Part shown: piece after piece, positions 26,160 through 35,548 of the stretch | How positions within the stretch are numbered: position 1 is the stretch's first letter | Layout of the letters: each line of letters opens with the position of its first letter | Assembly (NCBI RefSeq): GCF_041537905.1 | Contig: NZ_JBGRUO010000005.1 | Span: 124,001 to 188,000 of the forward strand | Length of the DNA stretch: 64,000 nucleotides | Direction: 5' to 3' | Source of the DNA: Ruegeria_C sp041537905 | Lineage (GTDB): Bacteria; Pseudomonadota; Alphaproteobacteria; Rhodobacterales; Rhodobacteraceae | Notes under the pieces: generated by a model | What the model was told of the DNA's origin: nothing | Databases searched by the model: none | Seen by the model: only the letters and a program-made list of their open reading frames with translations | Made by a program: the position numbers and the translations under genes

Positions 26160-27455
26160 TCAGTTCTGCGTCTTGGCGAAGCGTTCCAACAGCTTGTTGG
26201 ACTCGGCCTCGATATTCGCAAACGCGGTTTCGACATCGGTTTCACCGGTCAGGATGCGGCCGTATTCACGGTTCATCACATCGCGGATCTGCACATAGAA
26301 GCCCATGCGATAGCCCTTGGTATTGTCACCGGCGGGCAGTGAGAGCTGCTGGATGCCAACCTCGGCCGCAGGGAACTCGTCATAGTGGCCGTCTTTCTTG
26401 GCAACTTCATAAGCGGCTTCGGTGATCGGCACGTAGCCGGTTTCCTTGTGCCAGCCATACTGCACCTCGGGCGAGGTCAGGAAGTTGAAGAACTCGGCGG
26501 TTGCCTTGTTTTCCTCATCCGACTTGCCCGACATCGCAAACAGCGCCGCGCCACCGATAAAGGTCTGTTTCGGCTCGGCGTTCACGCCTTCCCAATAGGG
26601 CAGCATGGTGGCCGAGAACGGGAAATCGACCTTCTGGACCAGACCGCCGAACGAGCCGGACGAGCCCAGCCACATGGCAACCTTGCCTTCTTCGAACGGC
26701 TTGGCGTTGTCGCCCCAGCCGGTGCCGTACCATTCAAACAGGCCCTGGTCTTTCCAGTCCTTCACGGCGCTGAAATGCGCCTTGATAGCGTCGTTATTCA
26801 CCAGGATCTGGGTATCGCCGCCGTTATAGCCATTGTCATTGGTCGCAAAGGGCAGGTCGTGACGTGAATGGAAGTTCTCGGTGAATATCCAGGGCAGGTG
26901 CGACTGGCTGAGCGGGATATACCCCGCCTCTTTTAACGCCGGGCCGGTGGTGCTGGCGAACTCTTCCCAGGTTTTCGGCGGGGTAACGCCCGCCTTGGCC
27001 AGCGCGTCCTCGTTATAGTAGAGGATCGGCGTAGACGAGTTGAACGGCATGCCGATCATCTTGCCATCGGCATCGGCGTAGAAATAGCGGACACCGGGGA
27101 TATAGTCGTTGATGTCAAAGGCGACGTCATTGGCCGCCAGCAGATCCTGAACCGGGATGACCGCGCCCTTGGCACCGATCACGGTCGCGGCGCCGGCATC
27201 AAAAACCTGCATGATGTTGGGTTGTTCACCCGCGCGGAAGGCGGCGATCCCAGCGGTCAGGGTCTCTTCGTAGGAGCCCTTGAAAACCGGCGTGATCTTG
27301 TAGTCGCTCTGACTGGCATTGAAGTCTTCGGCGATCTGGTTGACGGTCTCGCCCAGTTGACCGCCCATGGCATGCCACCATGTGATTTCCGTCTGCGCAG
27401 AAGCAGATGTGGCGGCAAAAACCAATCCTGTTGCGGCGATTTTGAGGAGTTTCAT
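26160..27455 (-). CDS. ugpB: glycerol-3-phosphate periplasmic binding protein
   Basis: 431-residue extracellular solute-binding protein with the signal peptide MKLLKIAATGLVFAATSASA. The mature start QTEITWWHAMGGQLGETVN and the segment FKGSYEETLTAGIAAFRAGEQPNI are UgpB-like. It captures sn-glycerol-3-phosphate or its diesters in the periplasm for UgpABCE. The ATG at 27455 is chosen because GGAG lies seven bases upstream; the ATG at 27461 is too close to it and the longer frame has no homology. It is first in the operon. Confidence 0.9.
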   Translation of the reverse strand: MKLLKIAATGLVFAATSASAQTEITWWHAMGGQLGETVNQIAEDFNASQSDYKITPVFKGSYEETLTAGIAAFRAGEQPNIMQVFDAGAATVIGAKGAVIPVQDLLAANDVAFDINDYIPGVRYFYADADGKMIGMPFNSSTPILYYNEDALAKAGVTPPKTWEEFASTTGPALKEAGYIPLSQSHLPWIFTENFHSRHDLPFATNDNGYNGGDTQILVNNDAIKAHFSAVKDWKDQGLFEWYGTGWGDNAKPFEEGKVAMWLGSSGSFGGLVQKVDFPFSATMLPYWEGVNAEPKQTFIGGAALFAMSGKSDEENKATAEFFNFLTSPEVQYGWHKETGYVPITEAAYEVAKKDGHYDEFPAAEVGIQQLSLPAGDNTKGYRMGFYVQIRDVMNREYGRILTGETDVETAFANIEAESNKLLERFAKTQN

Positions 27456-27904
27456 TTCCATACTCCGATTGTTGAGCCGCTGATCGCGGCCATTCAAATT
27501 TGCGCAGCGCTTGTTCAGCGCTACCAGGCTCCCATTGGCACGCAAGTGGCTCCCTCCCGCGAGCGGAAAATTGCATCGCAACAGCTGGCGTAGATTGGCC
27601 CCACCAACGTGCACCCGCGACCAGTTATAGGGTTTGTTTGACGATTCTGTGAAACAAAAATCGTGAGCTACGAATTTCTCCGTTGGTCTTGAAGGCGAAT
27701 GGTTGACCTTTCTTTCCCAGAGTCAGGCGGGCAGAACCTTGTAAAGTTTCAAGGGGATGGCGAGTAAATTCCAGATGATCACTGCCCGGAAAGGCCTTTA
27801 TCTGCCGGCAATGCAGATGGCCCTCAGATATGTTACGCCGGTGTCGCTGAAACTCTGCTACGTTCCGGTCAAATCCCCTGACGTTACCCAAGGACCTGTC
27901 CACC
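27456..27904. other. 449-base intergenic region with nested inverted repeats
   Basis: No supported gene lies here; an open frame at 27625-27903 on the minus strand shows no protein-like features. Two overlapping inverted repeats are present: TTTGTTT/AAACAAA (27633-27639 and 27652-27658) and ACGATT/AATCGT (27641-27646 and 27659-27664). They lie about 180 bases upstream of ugpB and could be an operator for the ugp operon. AGCGCT is repeated at 27506-27511 and 27517-27522 in the leader. Confidence 0.35.
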
Positions 27905-28420
27905 GTGTCTGACCTTTACTCCCTCTGGCTCACATTTCCGCAGGCGCTTGAGGATCAGCTAGGGGAGCATGTGGCGACGCTGGCCCGGATGACAAAAGGG
28001 CCGGTCTTTCAGCCCCATGTCACGCTGGTGGGTGATCTGCCTTATGATCGTGCGCGGGAGATTTTCACCTCGGAACGGATCGGGCCGATTGCGCCGCGCC
28101 TGCAGGGGCGGTTCGGAAGGCTGACCCATGGCGAAACCTATTTCCAGTCACTTTTCCTCGTGGTCACCCTGCCCGCCCAGGTCGCACATGTTCGCCAGCA
28201 ATTGCTGGATGAGCTTGATCTCGATCCGGCATACCCGCCACATGTCAGCCTGGCCTATGGCAGTCTCGACGGAGAGGTCCCGACATCGCATCTGGGCCGG
28301 ATCACCGCTACGTTCTGCGACCAACCCGCACCGCTGGCGTTTCTGGATCTTGTCGCCTCATCCGAGACCCGGCCGGTGGAGAGCTGGAAAATCGTCGAGC
28401 GGCTGCCGCTGAACGTTTGA
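27905..28420 (+). CDS. 2H-phosphoesterase / cyclic-phosphodiesterase-like protein
   Basis: 171-residue protein with two Hx[T/S] motifs, PHVTL (near residue 38) and PHVSL (near residue 116). These define the 2H phosphoesterase fold shared by plant-type cyclic phosphodiesterase and bacterial 2'-5' RNA ligases. The compact size and the WLTFPQALEDQL start fit the CPDase-like branch. The GTG at 27905 is the start, with AGGA upstream. It stands alone and converges on the RND gene. The natural substrate is unknown. Confidence 0.75.
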   Translation: MSDLYSLWLTFPQALEDQLGEHVATLARMTKGPVFQPHVTLVGDLPYDRAREIFTSERIGPIAPRLQGRFGRLTHGETYFQSLFLVVTLPAQVAHVRQQLLDELDLDPAYPPHVSLAYGSLDGEVPTSHLGRITATFCDQPAPLAFLDLVASSETRPVESWKIVERLPLNV

Positions 28421-28427
28421 CCGCGCG

Positions 28428-31400
28428 TCAGGTTCCGTCAACGCTCTGCCTGCCGCGCAGCCAAGACAGGGTCCGTTCGCGCAGCGACTGGAAACTCAGG
28501 TAAAGCACCGGGATCATCAGCAGCCCTATGGTGCTGTCGAAGATCATCCCGAACAGAACCGGGTAGCCGATCGAAACCCGCCCCGCCGCCCCGGCCCCGG
28601 TGGCTAGCACCAGCGGCAGCACCCCGATGATGAAACACAGACCGGTCATGGTGACCGGGCGAAACCGAAGCTCGGCCGCTTTCAGCGCCGCGGCGCGGAT
28701 CGATGTGCCGCGCGCGCGTTCGTCATTGGCAAACTCGACCACCATGATAGCCTTCTTGGCAGCCAGACCGATCAGTAGCACCATTCCCACCTGCGCGAAG
28801 ATGTTGTTGCTCAGATGCGGGATCAGCGCCAGCGGTACCAATGCGCCAAAGATCGCGAAAATTGTCGAGGTCATCACTGCAAGCGGCAGCGTCCAACTTT
28901 CATAAAGCGCCACCAGAAAGAGATAGGACAGCACCATCGCGCCCATCAGGATATAGGTCACCAGCCCGCCTGCTGCGACCTCTTGCTGGGTGACGCCGGA
29001 CCATTCGATGTCGAAATCCTCTGGCAGGCTGGTATCGGCGATGGCCTTCATGGCGGCAATGGCCTGACCCGAGCTTACGCCATCCGCAAGCTGCGCGTTG
29101 ATCGATGCGGCGGTATAGAGGTTGTGGCGCGGGATGCTGTCCGGCCCCAGCACCGGCTCATGGTTGACCAGCACACGCAGCGGGAACGAGTCGCCATCGG
29201 AGTTCTTGACATAGATGTTACCAATGTCGTCCAGCGACTGCCGGAAGTCCGCATCCGCCGAGATGACGATCCAGTGGACCTTGTTGCGCTTGATGAAATT
29301 GCCGACGTAGTAGGAACTCAGGCTGGCCTGCAGCGCTGAAAAGATGTCGATCACCTCAACGCCCAGCGTCTCGGCCCGGTCGCGGTCGACCGACAGCAGA
29401 TATTGCGGCACGTTGGCCGAAAAGCTGCTATGCACATGACTGAATTCGGGCGCGGCATTCAGCGCTGTAAGGAAGGCGGTCTTGGCGGCATCCAGCTTGT
29501 CGACATCGCCATCCGCCAGGTCGACCAGTTCCGCCGAAACCCCGCCACCAACACCCAGACCGTGGATCGAAGGCAGCGGGAACACGAACGAGGTCGCCTC
29601 GGGCAAGGTTGCAAGCCCGTCATTGGCCGCAGCCATTATCGCATACCATTGCAGCTCTGGCGTTGTCCGCTGATCCCAGGGGTCCAGCGCGATCACCACC
29701 ATGCCGGTGCTGGGTTTGGTGCCACTCATCATGCTAAAGCCTGACACCGTGGTGACGCTGTGCACCCCCGGCATCGCCCGGATCATGGTGTCGACCTGAG
29801 TCATCACCGCCTCGGTCCGCGCCAGCGAGGCGCCATCGGGCAGGTCGATCCCCGCCAGCAGGATGCCGCTGTCTTCGGCGGGAATGAAGCCGGTGGGCAC
29901 CGTTTTGAACAGATAAATTGTCCCGCCCACGAAGCCAGCAAAGACCAGCAGGCTCAGCGCCAGATAGCGCAGCATCAACCCGACCAGCCGCATATAGAGC
30001 CCGCGTATCCAGGCGATCAGCGCAGGCACCAGCCGCAGTGGGCCCCGTGGCCGCACACCCTGCCGCAGCAGCAGCGCGCATAGCGCTGGACCAAGGGTCA
30101 GCGCATTCACCGCCGAGAGCATAAACGCAAAGATGATGGTCAGCGCAAATTGCAGATAGATCTTACCGGTGATGCCGGGAAAGAAGCAGACCGGCACAAA
30201 GACAGCCCCCAGCACGAAGGTGGTGGCGATGATGGGTCGCGTCACCTGATCCATTGCCTTTTCGGTGGCGGCACGGGCCTCAAGCCCTTCCTCCTCCATG
30301 ATCCGCTCGGCGTTTTCGATGATGACGATGGCGTCATCCACCACCAGCGTGATCGCCAGAACCAGCGCCAGCAGGGTGATCATGTTGGCGCTGAACCCGA
30401 TCAGAAAGATCAGCGCCACCGCCCCCAGAAGCGAGACCGGGATCGCGATGGCGGGCACGATGGTCGCGCGCCAGCTTGCCAGGAACAGGAAGGTGACCAG
30501 GACCACCAGACCGGCAGTCAGACCCAGCGTGAACAGGATATCACGGATCGACAGCCGCACCGCCGTGGTGATGTCATACGGGATCTCATAGCTGACGCCG
30601 TCGGGGAATTTCTGCGCCAGATGATCCAGTTCGGCCAGCACCGCATCGGCGATGTCGAGCGCGTTGGCGGTGGCCTCCTGATGGATGGCGATGGCGGCCG
30701 AGCCCTTGCCGTTAAACCGCGAGGCACCCGAATAGCTTTCCGCCCCAAGCTCGACCCGCGCCACATCCCCCAGCCGCACCAGCGAGCCGTCGGTGTTCGA
30801 CGCGACGATGATGCGCTCGAATTCCTCGGCTTCGCGCAACAGCCCGCGGGCCTGAAGCTTGAACTGGAAATCGGGTGTCTGGGTGCCAAAGGGCGGTGCG
30901 CCCAGCTCGCCTGCGGCAGCCTCGACATTCTGGTTCTGGATGGCCGTCGCAATGTCGGAAGCAGTGATGTTCAGCGCCGCCATCTTGTCGGGTCGGGTCC
31001 AGACCCGCATGCTGTATTCCAGCGGCCCGAATTGGGTCACCGCGCTGATCCCGGAGATCCGGGCCAGCGGGTCCTGCACGAAATCGGCGGCATAATTGCT
31101 GAGATAGAGCTCGTCTCGCGAGCCATCGGGTGAGGTCAGGTTGATCACCATCATCATCCCGCCCGAGCGTTTCGAGACATTGATCCCCTGCTGAATCACC
31201 GACGGCGGCAGTACCGGTTCGGCCAGCGCAACCCGGTTCTGCACGTCGATTGCTGCGATATCGGGATCGGTGCCGATCTCGAAGGTCACGGTCAACTCAT
31301 AGGTTCCGCTATTGGAGCTGCCCGACGACATATAAAGCATGCCATCAACGCCGTTGACCTGTTCCTCGATAGGTGTGGCAACTGCTTCCTGGATCAGCGC

Positions 31401-31565
31401 CGCATCGGCACCGGGATAGCTGGTGGTCACATAGACCTGCGGCGGCGTGATCTCGGGGTATTGGGCAATCGGGATCAGGCGGACGCCCAGCAGTCCCGCC
31501 AGCACCATCAGGATCGCGATGACGATTGCGAAATTCGGGCGCTCGATGAAATAGCGCGGGATCAT
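28428..31565 (-). CDS. RND efflux pump, inner-membrane transporter (AcrB/HAE1 family)
   Basis: 1045-residue proton-driven drug/hydrophobe exporter. It starts MIPRYFIERPNFAIVIAILMVLAG, has 12 predicted transmembrane helices in two sets, two large periplasmic loops and the helix-4 motif LALVLAITLVVDDAIVIIEN with the proton-relay aspartates. The length is normal for AcrB. Its ATG overlaps the adaptor stop by four bases. No outer-membrane TolC-type channel is encoded here, so it must use one from elsewhere. Nothing in the sequence fixes its substrate. Confidence 0.93.
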   Translation of the reverse strand: MIPRYFIERPNFAIVIAILMVLAGLLGVRLIPIAQYPEITPPQVYVTTSYPGADAALIQEAVATPIEEQVNGVDGMLYMSSGSSNSGTYELTVTFEIGTDPDIAAIDVQNRVALAEPVLPPSVIQQGINVSKRSGGMMMVINLTSPDGSRDELYLSNYAADFVQDPLARISGISAVTQFGPLEYSMRVWTRPDKMAALNITASDIATAIQNQNVEAAAGELGAPPFGTQTPDFQFKLQARGLLREAEEFERIIVASNTDGSLVRLGDVARVELGAESYSGASRFNGKGSAAIAIHQEATANALDIADAVLAELDHLAQKFPDGVSYEIPYDITTAVRLSIRDILFTLGLTAGLVVLVTFLFLASWRATIVPAIAIPVSLLGAVALIFLIGFSANMITLLALVLAITLVVDDAIVIIENAERIMEEEGLEARAATEKAMDQVTRPIIATTFVLGAVFVPVCFFPGITGKIYLQFALTIIFAFMLSAVNALTLGPALCALLLRQGVRPRGPLRLVPALIAWIRGLYMRLVGLMLRYLALSLLVFAGFVGGTIYLFKTVPTGFIPAEDSGILLAGIDLPDGASLARTEAVMTQVDTMIRAMPGVHSVTTVSGFSMMSGTKPSTGMVVIALDPWDQRTTPELQWYAIMAAANDGLATLPEATSFVFPLPSIHGLGVGGGVSAELVDLADGDVDKLDAAKTAFLTALNAAPEFSHVHSSFSANVPQYLLSVDRDRAETLGVEVIDIFSALQASLSSYYVGNFIKRNKVHWIVISADADFRQSLDDIGNIYVKNSDGDSFPLRVLVNHEPVLGPDSIPRHNLYTAASINAQLADGVSSGQAIAAMKAIADTSLPEDFDIEWSGVTQQEVAAGGLVTYILMGAMVLSYLFLVALYESWTLPLAVMTSTIFAIFGALVPLALIPHLSNNIFAQVGMVLLIGLAAKKAIMVVEFANDERARGTSIRAAALKAAELRFRPVTMTGLCFIIGVLPLVLATGAGAAGRVSIGYPVLFGMIFDSTIGLLMIPVLYLSFQSLRERTLSWLRGRQSVDGT

Positions 31566-32677
31566 TGCGTCGGCTGACCGCTGGCATCCACTGGCGTGAC
31601 CGTCGCGCCGTCATGGATTTTCTGAAGTCCCTGCACCACCACCCGCTCGCCCTCATTCAGGCCCGAGGTGATCTGCCATGCCCCGTCCATCTGCTGACCG
31701 GTTTCAACATTCTGTCGGTGAACCACATTCTTGTCGTCGAGCACAAAGACGAAATGCCCGTTCTTGTCCAGTTGCAGCGCCGATTGCGGCACCGTCAGAC
31801 TGGGCGCGGCATCGGCGTCCTCAAGATAGGCCGAGACAAACTGACCGGGCAGCAGCGCGCCATCGGGGTTCGCGAAACTGGCCCGCAGCTCGATCGTGTC
31901 GGTGTCCTGCCGGACCTGCGTGCCAACATAAATCACCTGCCCGCTGGTCCCGTAGTCGCTGCCATCGGAAAGATGAATACGCACCTTCAGTTTGATCTGA
32001 TCGTCGGCGATTAGGCCTTTTTTGCGTTCTTCAATCAGGACGCCCTCGCTGACGAAAAAGCTGACAAAGATCGGATCGACGCTGGTGACGGTGGCCAACA
32101 CCCCGCTGTCGGAACTGATGACATTGCCGGCATCGACCGACGACCAGTTGATGCGGCCATCCAGCGGGCTGGTGATCTCGGTATAGCCCAGATTGATCTG
32201 GGCCAGTTTCAGCGCGGCTTTGGCCGCGTCCACTGCCGCCAGATCCTGACCGTATTCCGCCTGCGCGGCATCCACCACCGATCGCGGCACATCACCCTTT
32301 TCCAGCAGGTCTTGATTGCGCTCAAGGACAATGTCCGAGCCCTTGGCGGTCGCTTCGGCCCCTGTGACCGAGGCCCTGGCGCTGGCGACATCCGCTGCAT
32401 AGACATCCTGTTCGATCCGGAACAGCACATCTCCTTCGGATACCAGAGCACCAGGTGTGAAGTTCACCTCTTGCAATATCCCTTCGACCCGCGCCTGCAG
32501 ATCGACCCGCTGCTGCGCGATAACGCGGCCCACATAGGCATCGGCTGGCTGTACCACTGCCGAAGAGACCTTGGCTACGACCACGCCGGGCACCGCATTG
32601 CCCTTGGTTTGCGCAGCGACGGCCCCGCTCAGGCAAAGCGCAAGAAGACAAGGAGTTACAAGTCTTGGGATTGGCAC
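31562..32677 (-). CDS. RND efflux periplasmic adaptor (membrane fusion protein)
   Basis: 371-residue HlyD/AcrA-type adaptor. A signal peptide (MPIPRLVTPCLLALCLSGAVAAQ) is followed by the lipoyl/barrel-sandwich half motif RVDLQARVEGILQEVNFTPGALVSEGD, an alpha-helical hairpin and beta-barrel and membrane-proximal domains. There is no lipobox cysteine, so it is probably not a lipoprotein. I choose the GTG at 32677 with GGGGG five bases upstream; an in-frame GTG at 32734 would put 19 residues in front of the signal peptide. It bridges the RND protein and an outer-membrane channel. Confidence 0.88.
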   Translation of the reverse strand: MPIPRLVTPCLLALCLSGAVAAQTKGNAVPGVVVAKVSSAVVQPADAYVGRVIAQQRVDLQARVEGILQEVNFTPGALVSEGDVLFRIEQDVYAADVASARASVTGAEATAKGSDIVLERNQDLLEKGDVPRSVVDAAQAEYGQDLAAVDAAKAALKLAQINLGYTEITSPLDGRINWSSVDAGNVISSDSGVLATVTSVDPIFVSFFVSEGVLIEERKKGLIADDQIKLKVRIHLSDGSDYGTSGQVIYVGTQVRQDTDTIELRASFANPDGALLPGQFVSAYLEDADAAPSLTVPQSALQLDKNGHFVFVLDDKNVVHRQNVETGQQMDGAWQITSGLNEGERVVVQGLQKIHDGATVTPVDASGQPTQ

Positions 32678-32714
32678 ATTAACCCCCGGATCAAGGCTAT
32701 TGGTATTGCTCGCA

Positions 32715-33536
32715 CTATGAGCCGGTTGCAGCACCCAAACAACCTTTAAGAGAGCCCTTGCCCGTTTCGGCCCAGGCTTCGCTCAGATAACGCGCCACGG
32801 TTTCGTGGGCACGTTCGGCGTCGTCGACCAGACCCAGATAGCTGAAGAAGCCGTGAATCATGCCGGAAAAATCCACCTGCTCGACCGACACACCGGCATG
32901 GCGCAATTGCTGCGCATAGGCCGCACCTTCGTCATGCAGCACATCACATTCTGCCGTCAGCACCAGCGCAGGTGGCAGACCCACATGCGACGGCGCAAGC
33001 CCCGGATTGGCGCGCCAATCCTCGTACATCGTGGGGTCCGGCAGATACCGCTCGCGGAACCAAGCCACCGTGTCGGTTTCTAGAATGCCATACCCAGCGC
33101 CATAGCGGTCATAAGATCCTGTTCCGCCGCGATAATCGATCACTGGATAGATCAGCGCCTGCGCCGCAACTGCGATGCCTGCATCGCGCGCCATCATGGC
33201 GGCGACCGCCGCCAGATTGCCGCCCGCGCTATCGCCGCAGAGCGCGAGCCGGGCGGGATCAATGCTTAAATCCCCAGCATTTTCCATCACCCAGCGCAGG
33301 GCGCTGAAGCTGTCCTCGACCGCTGCGGGAAACGGATGTTCCGGTGCTTTGCGATAGCCGACCGAGATCAGTGTGCAGCCGGTCTTCAGCGCCAGGAACC
33401 GCGCGGTCGTGTCAGAGGTGCGCAGGTCGCCAAACACATGGCCGCCGCCGTGAAAGAAAACAATCACCGGGGCGTTCTGATCCGAATTGGTGCGATAGAT
33501 GCGCAGCGGCACCGATCCGTAGGCCGGATCGGTCAT
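32715..33536 (-). CDS. alpha/beta hydrolase (HSL-type esterase), main fragment of a frameshifted gene
   Basis: 273 residues of a hormone-sensitive-lipase-family esterase. The oxyanion motif HGGGHVFGD, the nucleophile in GDSAGG, the acid in CDVLHDEG and the catalytic histidine in MIHGFF are all present. The family normally has a further 40-60 residues at the N-terminus; here these are encoded just upstream in another frame (33542-33676) behind a strong ribosome binding site. The ATG at 33536 has only a weak site. One added G in the GC-rich run near 33545-33555 would fuse the two pieces into a normal protein. The gene is therefore either a recent pseudogene or affected by a sequencing error. 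Confidence 0.75.
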   Translation of the reverse strand: MTDPAYGSVPLRIYRTNSDQNAPVIVFFHGGGHVFGDLRTSDTTARFLALKTGCTLISVGYRKAPEHPFPAAVEDSFSALRWVMENAGDLSIDPARLALCGDSAGGNLAAVAAMMARDAGIAVAAQALIYPVIDYRGGTGSYDRYGAGYGILETDTVAWFRERYLPDPTMYEDWRANPGLAPSHVGLPPALVLTAECDVLHDEGAAYAQQLRHAGVSVEQVDFSGMIHGFFSYLGLVDDAERAHETVARYLSEAWAETGKGSLKGCLGAATGS

Positions 33537-33541
33537 GGCTT

Positions 33542-33676
33542 CTACGGCCGCGCCGCATAGAGCTGCTCGATCAGATTACGCGCGGCCTGGGTGCTGAGAT
33601 TCTGGATCTTCGGCATGCCAAGCGCCTGCATCTTGTCCAGAAGCGCCTGTATCTGCGGGTGAACGCCTTGGGGCAT
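33542..33676 (-). pseudogene. N-terminal piece of the frameshifted HSL-type esterase
   Basis: A 44-codon frame starts at the ATG at 33676 with AGGAG five bases upstream. It encodes a helical segment (residues about 5-40, HPQIQALLDKMQALGMPKIQ) typical of the cap region at the start of HSL-family esterases, and ends at a TAG at 33542-33544. The downstream frame reads on into VEAMTDPAYGSVPLRIYR of the main fragment. The strong initiation signal belongs to this piece, which argues that the original gene started here. Confidence 0.6.
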
Positions 33677-33817
33677 GGGGTCTCCTGATCCTGTGGCATG
33701 AGCTGCGCGCAGCGTATCGGCGATGCTCCGCCGCTTGGTCCTCACGCGAGCCCTGCCAGTCGCCGAATGGCCAGCCGCTTCTTGCCTTTGGCTTAATTTC
33801 CCTCCAAGCAACCGCCC

Positions 33818-35548
33818 ATGCGTCGTCTCTCTGTCTTTCTGTTTGTGATCGCTACCCTGCTTGTTGCGGCAGGGGTATTTCAGCTGTCCTATAGGTATTT
33901 CCGTGCAGAAGAGCTGTCGCGCGCAGAAGGGCGGCTGTCGCTTTATGGCAGTTCGGTCACGGCCGAGCTTGAACGGTTCTCGCACCTGACCCATGTGCTG
34001 GCCCGTGACACCTATGTGGTTGAGACTGCCGCCGGAGCGCCGACCGGCGCGCTGAACCGGCGGCTGGAGGGGTTTGCCGATCAGGCCGGGCTGGATGCGA
34101 TCTATCTGATCGAACAGGACGGGCTGACCGTCGCCGCGTCGAATTTCCGCGACAGCGCCAGCTTTGTTGGCCAGAACTACGGGTTCCGCCCCTATTTCCG
34201 GCAGGCGTTGGAGGGGCGGCAGGGACGGTATTACGCCATCGGCGCCACCACCGGTCTGCCGGGTTATTTCATCGCCGATGCGGTGCGCGATGCGGCAGGC
34301 CATGTGGATGGCGTCGTTGCCATCAAGATCGACTTTTCGCAGCTTGAAGACAGTTGGCGCAAGGCCGGAGAGCAGGTGTTGCTGGCCAATGAGGACGGGG
34401 TCATCCTGCTGGCCTCCAACCCGGACTGGCGCTACCATGTGCTGCACGCGCTAAGCACCGATCAACGCGCCCGGATCGAGGCGGCACAGCAGTTCCTAGG
34501 CCAGCCCCTTGCGGCGCTGGACTGGTCCGACCTCCCCGATCAGCGCGCCCGCCTCACCGGCTCCGACCGGCTGCATTTGACCACCGCAGGCCTGCCGCAT
34601 GGCTGGCAGTTGCATTATTTTGCCAGCGATGAGCGCGCCGTGGATCGCAGCTGGCTGGTGTCGGCTTCGGTTGTGGTGCTGGCGGGTCTAGGCTTCATCC
34701 TGTTTCAGGTGCAGCGCGCCCGGCGCATGGGGCAAGCGCTGCAGCGATCGGAAGAGGAAGAGGCGCAGCTGCGTCAGGCCAATGAGCGGCTGGCGGTCGA
34801 GATCACCGAGCGGCGCAGTGCGGAGCGGCGGCTGCAGCGCACCCGCAACGAGCTGGAACGCGCCAGCCGCTTGGCCGCCCTGGGGCAATTGGCGGCCTCG
34901 GTCACCCATGAACTGGGCCAGCCGATCGCCGCAATGCGCAATCATCTGGCCGCCGCCGAGATTACCGCGCGCGAGGCACCTGGCCTCACCAGCAAGATCG
35001 GCGCTCTGGTCGAGCGGATGGAGGGTATCACCCGACAGCTGAAGTTCTTTGCGCGCTCGGATGTCGAGGAATTTGCCGCCTTCGACCTACGCACGGCGAT
35101 GGAGGCGGCGCTGGCGCTGGTTGCCCCCAATGTACACGAGATCGGTGCAACCATTCAGCTTGACCTATGCAAGGCCCCGGTGATGTTGCGCGGCAGCAAG
35201 CTGCGGATCGAACAGGTCATGACCAATCTGTTGCGCAATGCCTTGGATGCGGTGGAAGAGGCTGAGACGCCGACTGTCTCGGTCCGCCTGGGCGCTACGG
35301 AAAGCGAAAGCTGGTTCGAGATCCGCGACAACGGTCACGGGCTGGGCGCCGCGACGCTTGCGGAACTGCAGGAACCCTTTGTGACAACACGCGAAAGCGG
35401 CCGTGGCATGGGGCTTGGTCTGGCAATCTCGGCCAGTATCGTCAAGGATCATGGCGGTGTGATGAGTGCCCGCAATGCCCGCACGGTAGGCGCGGTGTTC
35501 CGGGTGAGCTTCCCCAAAGCCGAAACAGAGGAAGGCGAGCTGGTATGA
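33818..35548 (+). CDS. dctB: C4-dicarboxylate sensor histidine kinase DctB
   Basis: 576-residue membrane sensor kinase. A transmembrane helix near residues 5-23 and another near 278-297 flank a periplasmic double-Cache/PAS sensor with the DctB-like YGFRPYFRQALEGRQGRYYAIGATT region. A coiled linker (about 305-350) leads to the H-box SVTHELGQPIAAM with phospho-acceptor H364, then N, G1 (IRDNGHGLG) and G2 (GRGMGLGLAIS) boxes of the HATPase domain. It senses succinate/fumarate/malate and phosphorylates DctD. It overlaps dctD by four bases (ATGA). The dctPQM transporter is not in the window. Confidence 0.92.
   Translation: MRRLSVFLFVIATLLVAAGVFQLSYRYFRAEELSRAEGRLSLYGSSVTAELERFSHLTHVLARDTYVVETAAGAPTGALNRRLEGFADQAGLDAIYLIEQDGLTVAASNFRDSASFVGQNYGFRPYFRQALEGRQGRYYAIGATTGLPGYFIADAVRDAAGHVDGVVAIKIDFSQLEDSWRKAGEQVLLANEDGVILLASNPDWRYHVLHALSTDQRARIEAAQQFLGQPLAALDWSDLPDQRARLTGSDRLHLTTAGLPHGWQLHYFASDERAVDRSWLVSASVVVLAGLGFILFQVQRARRMGQALQRSEEEEAQLRQANERLAVEITERRSAERRLQRTRNELERASRLAALGQLAASVTHELGQPIAAMRNHLAAAEITAREAPGLTSKIGALVERMEGITRQLKFFARSDVEEFAAFDLRTAMEAALALVAPNVHEIGATIQLDLCKAPVMLRGSKLRIEQVMTNLLRNALDAVEEAETPTVSVRLGATESESWFEIRDNGHGLGAATLAELQEPFVTTRESGRGMGLGLAISASIVKDHGGVMSARNARTVGAVFRVSFPKAETEEGELV

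Noticed and set aside
27625..27903. 92-codon minus-strand open frame between ugpB and the 2H-phosphoesterase gene
   Set aside because: No recognisable domain, composition unlike neighbouring proteins, overlaps the candidate ugp operator region and lacks a clear ribosome binding site.
33542..34447. 301-codon minus-strand open frame across the start of dctB
   Set aside because: Only its last 44 codons (33542-33676) look real, as the N-terminal piece of the esterase; the rest is a shadow of dctB.
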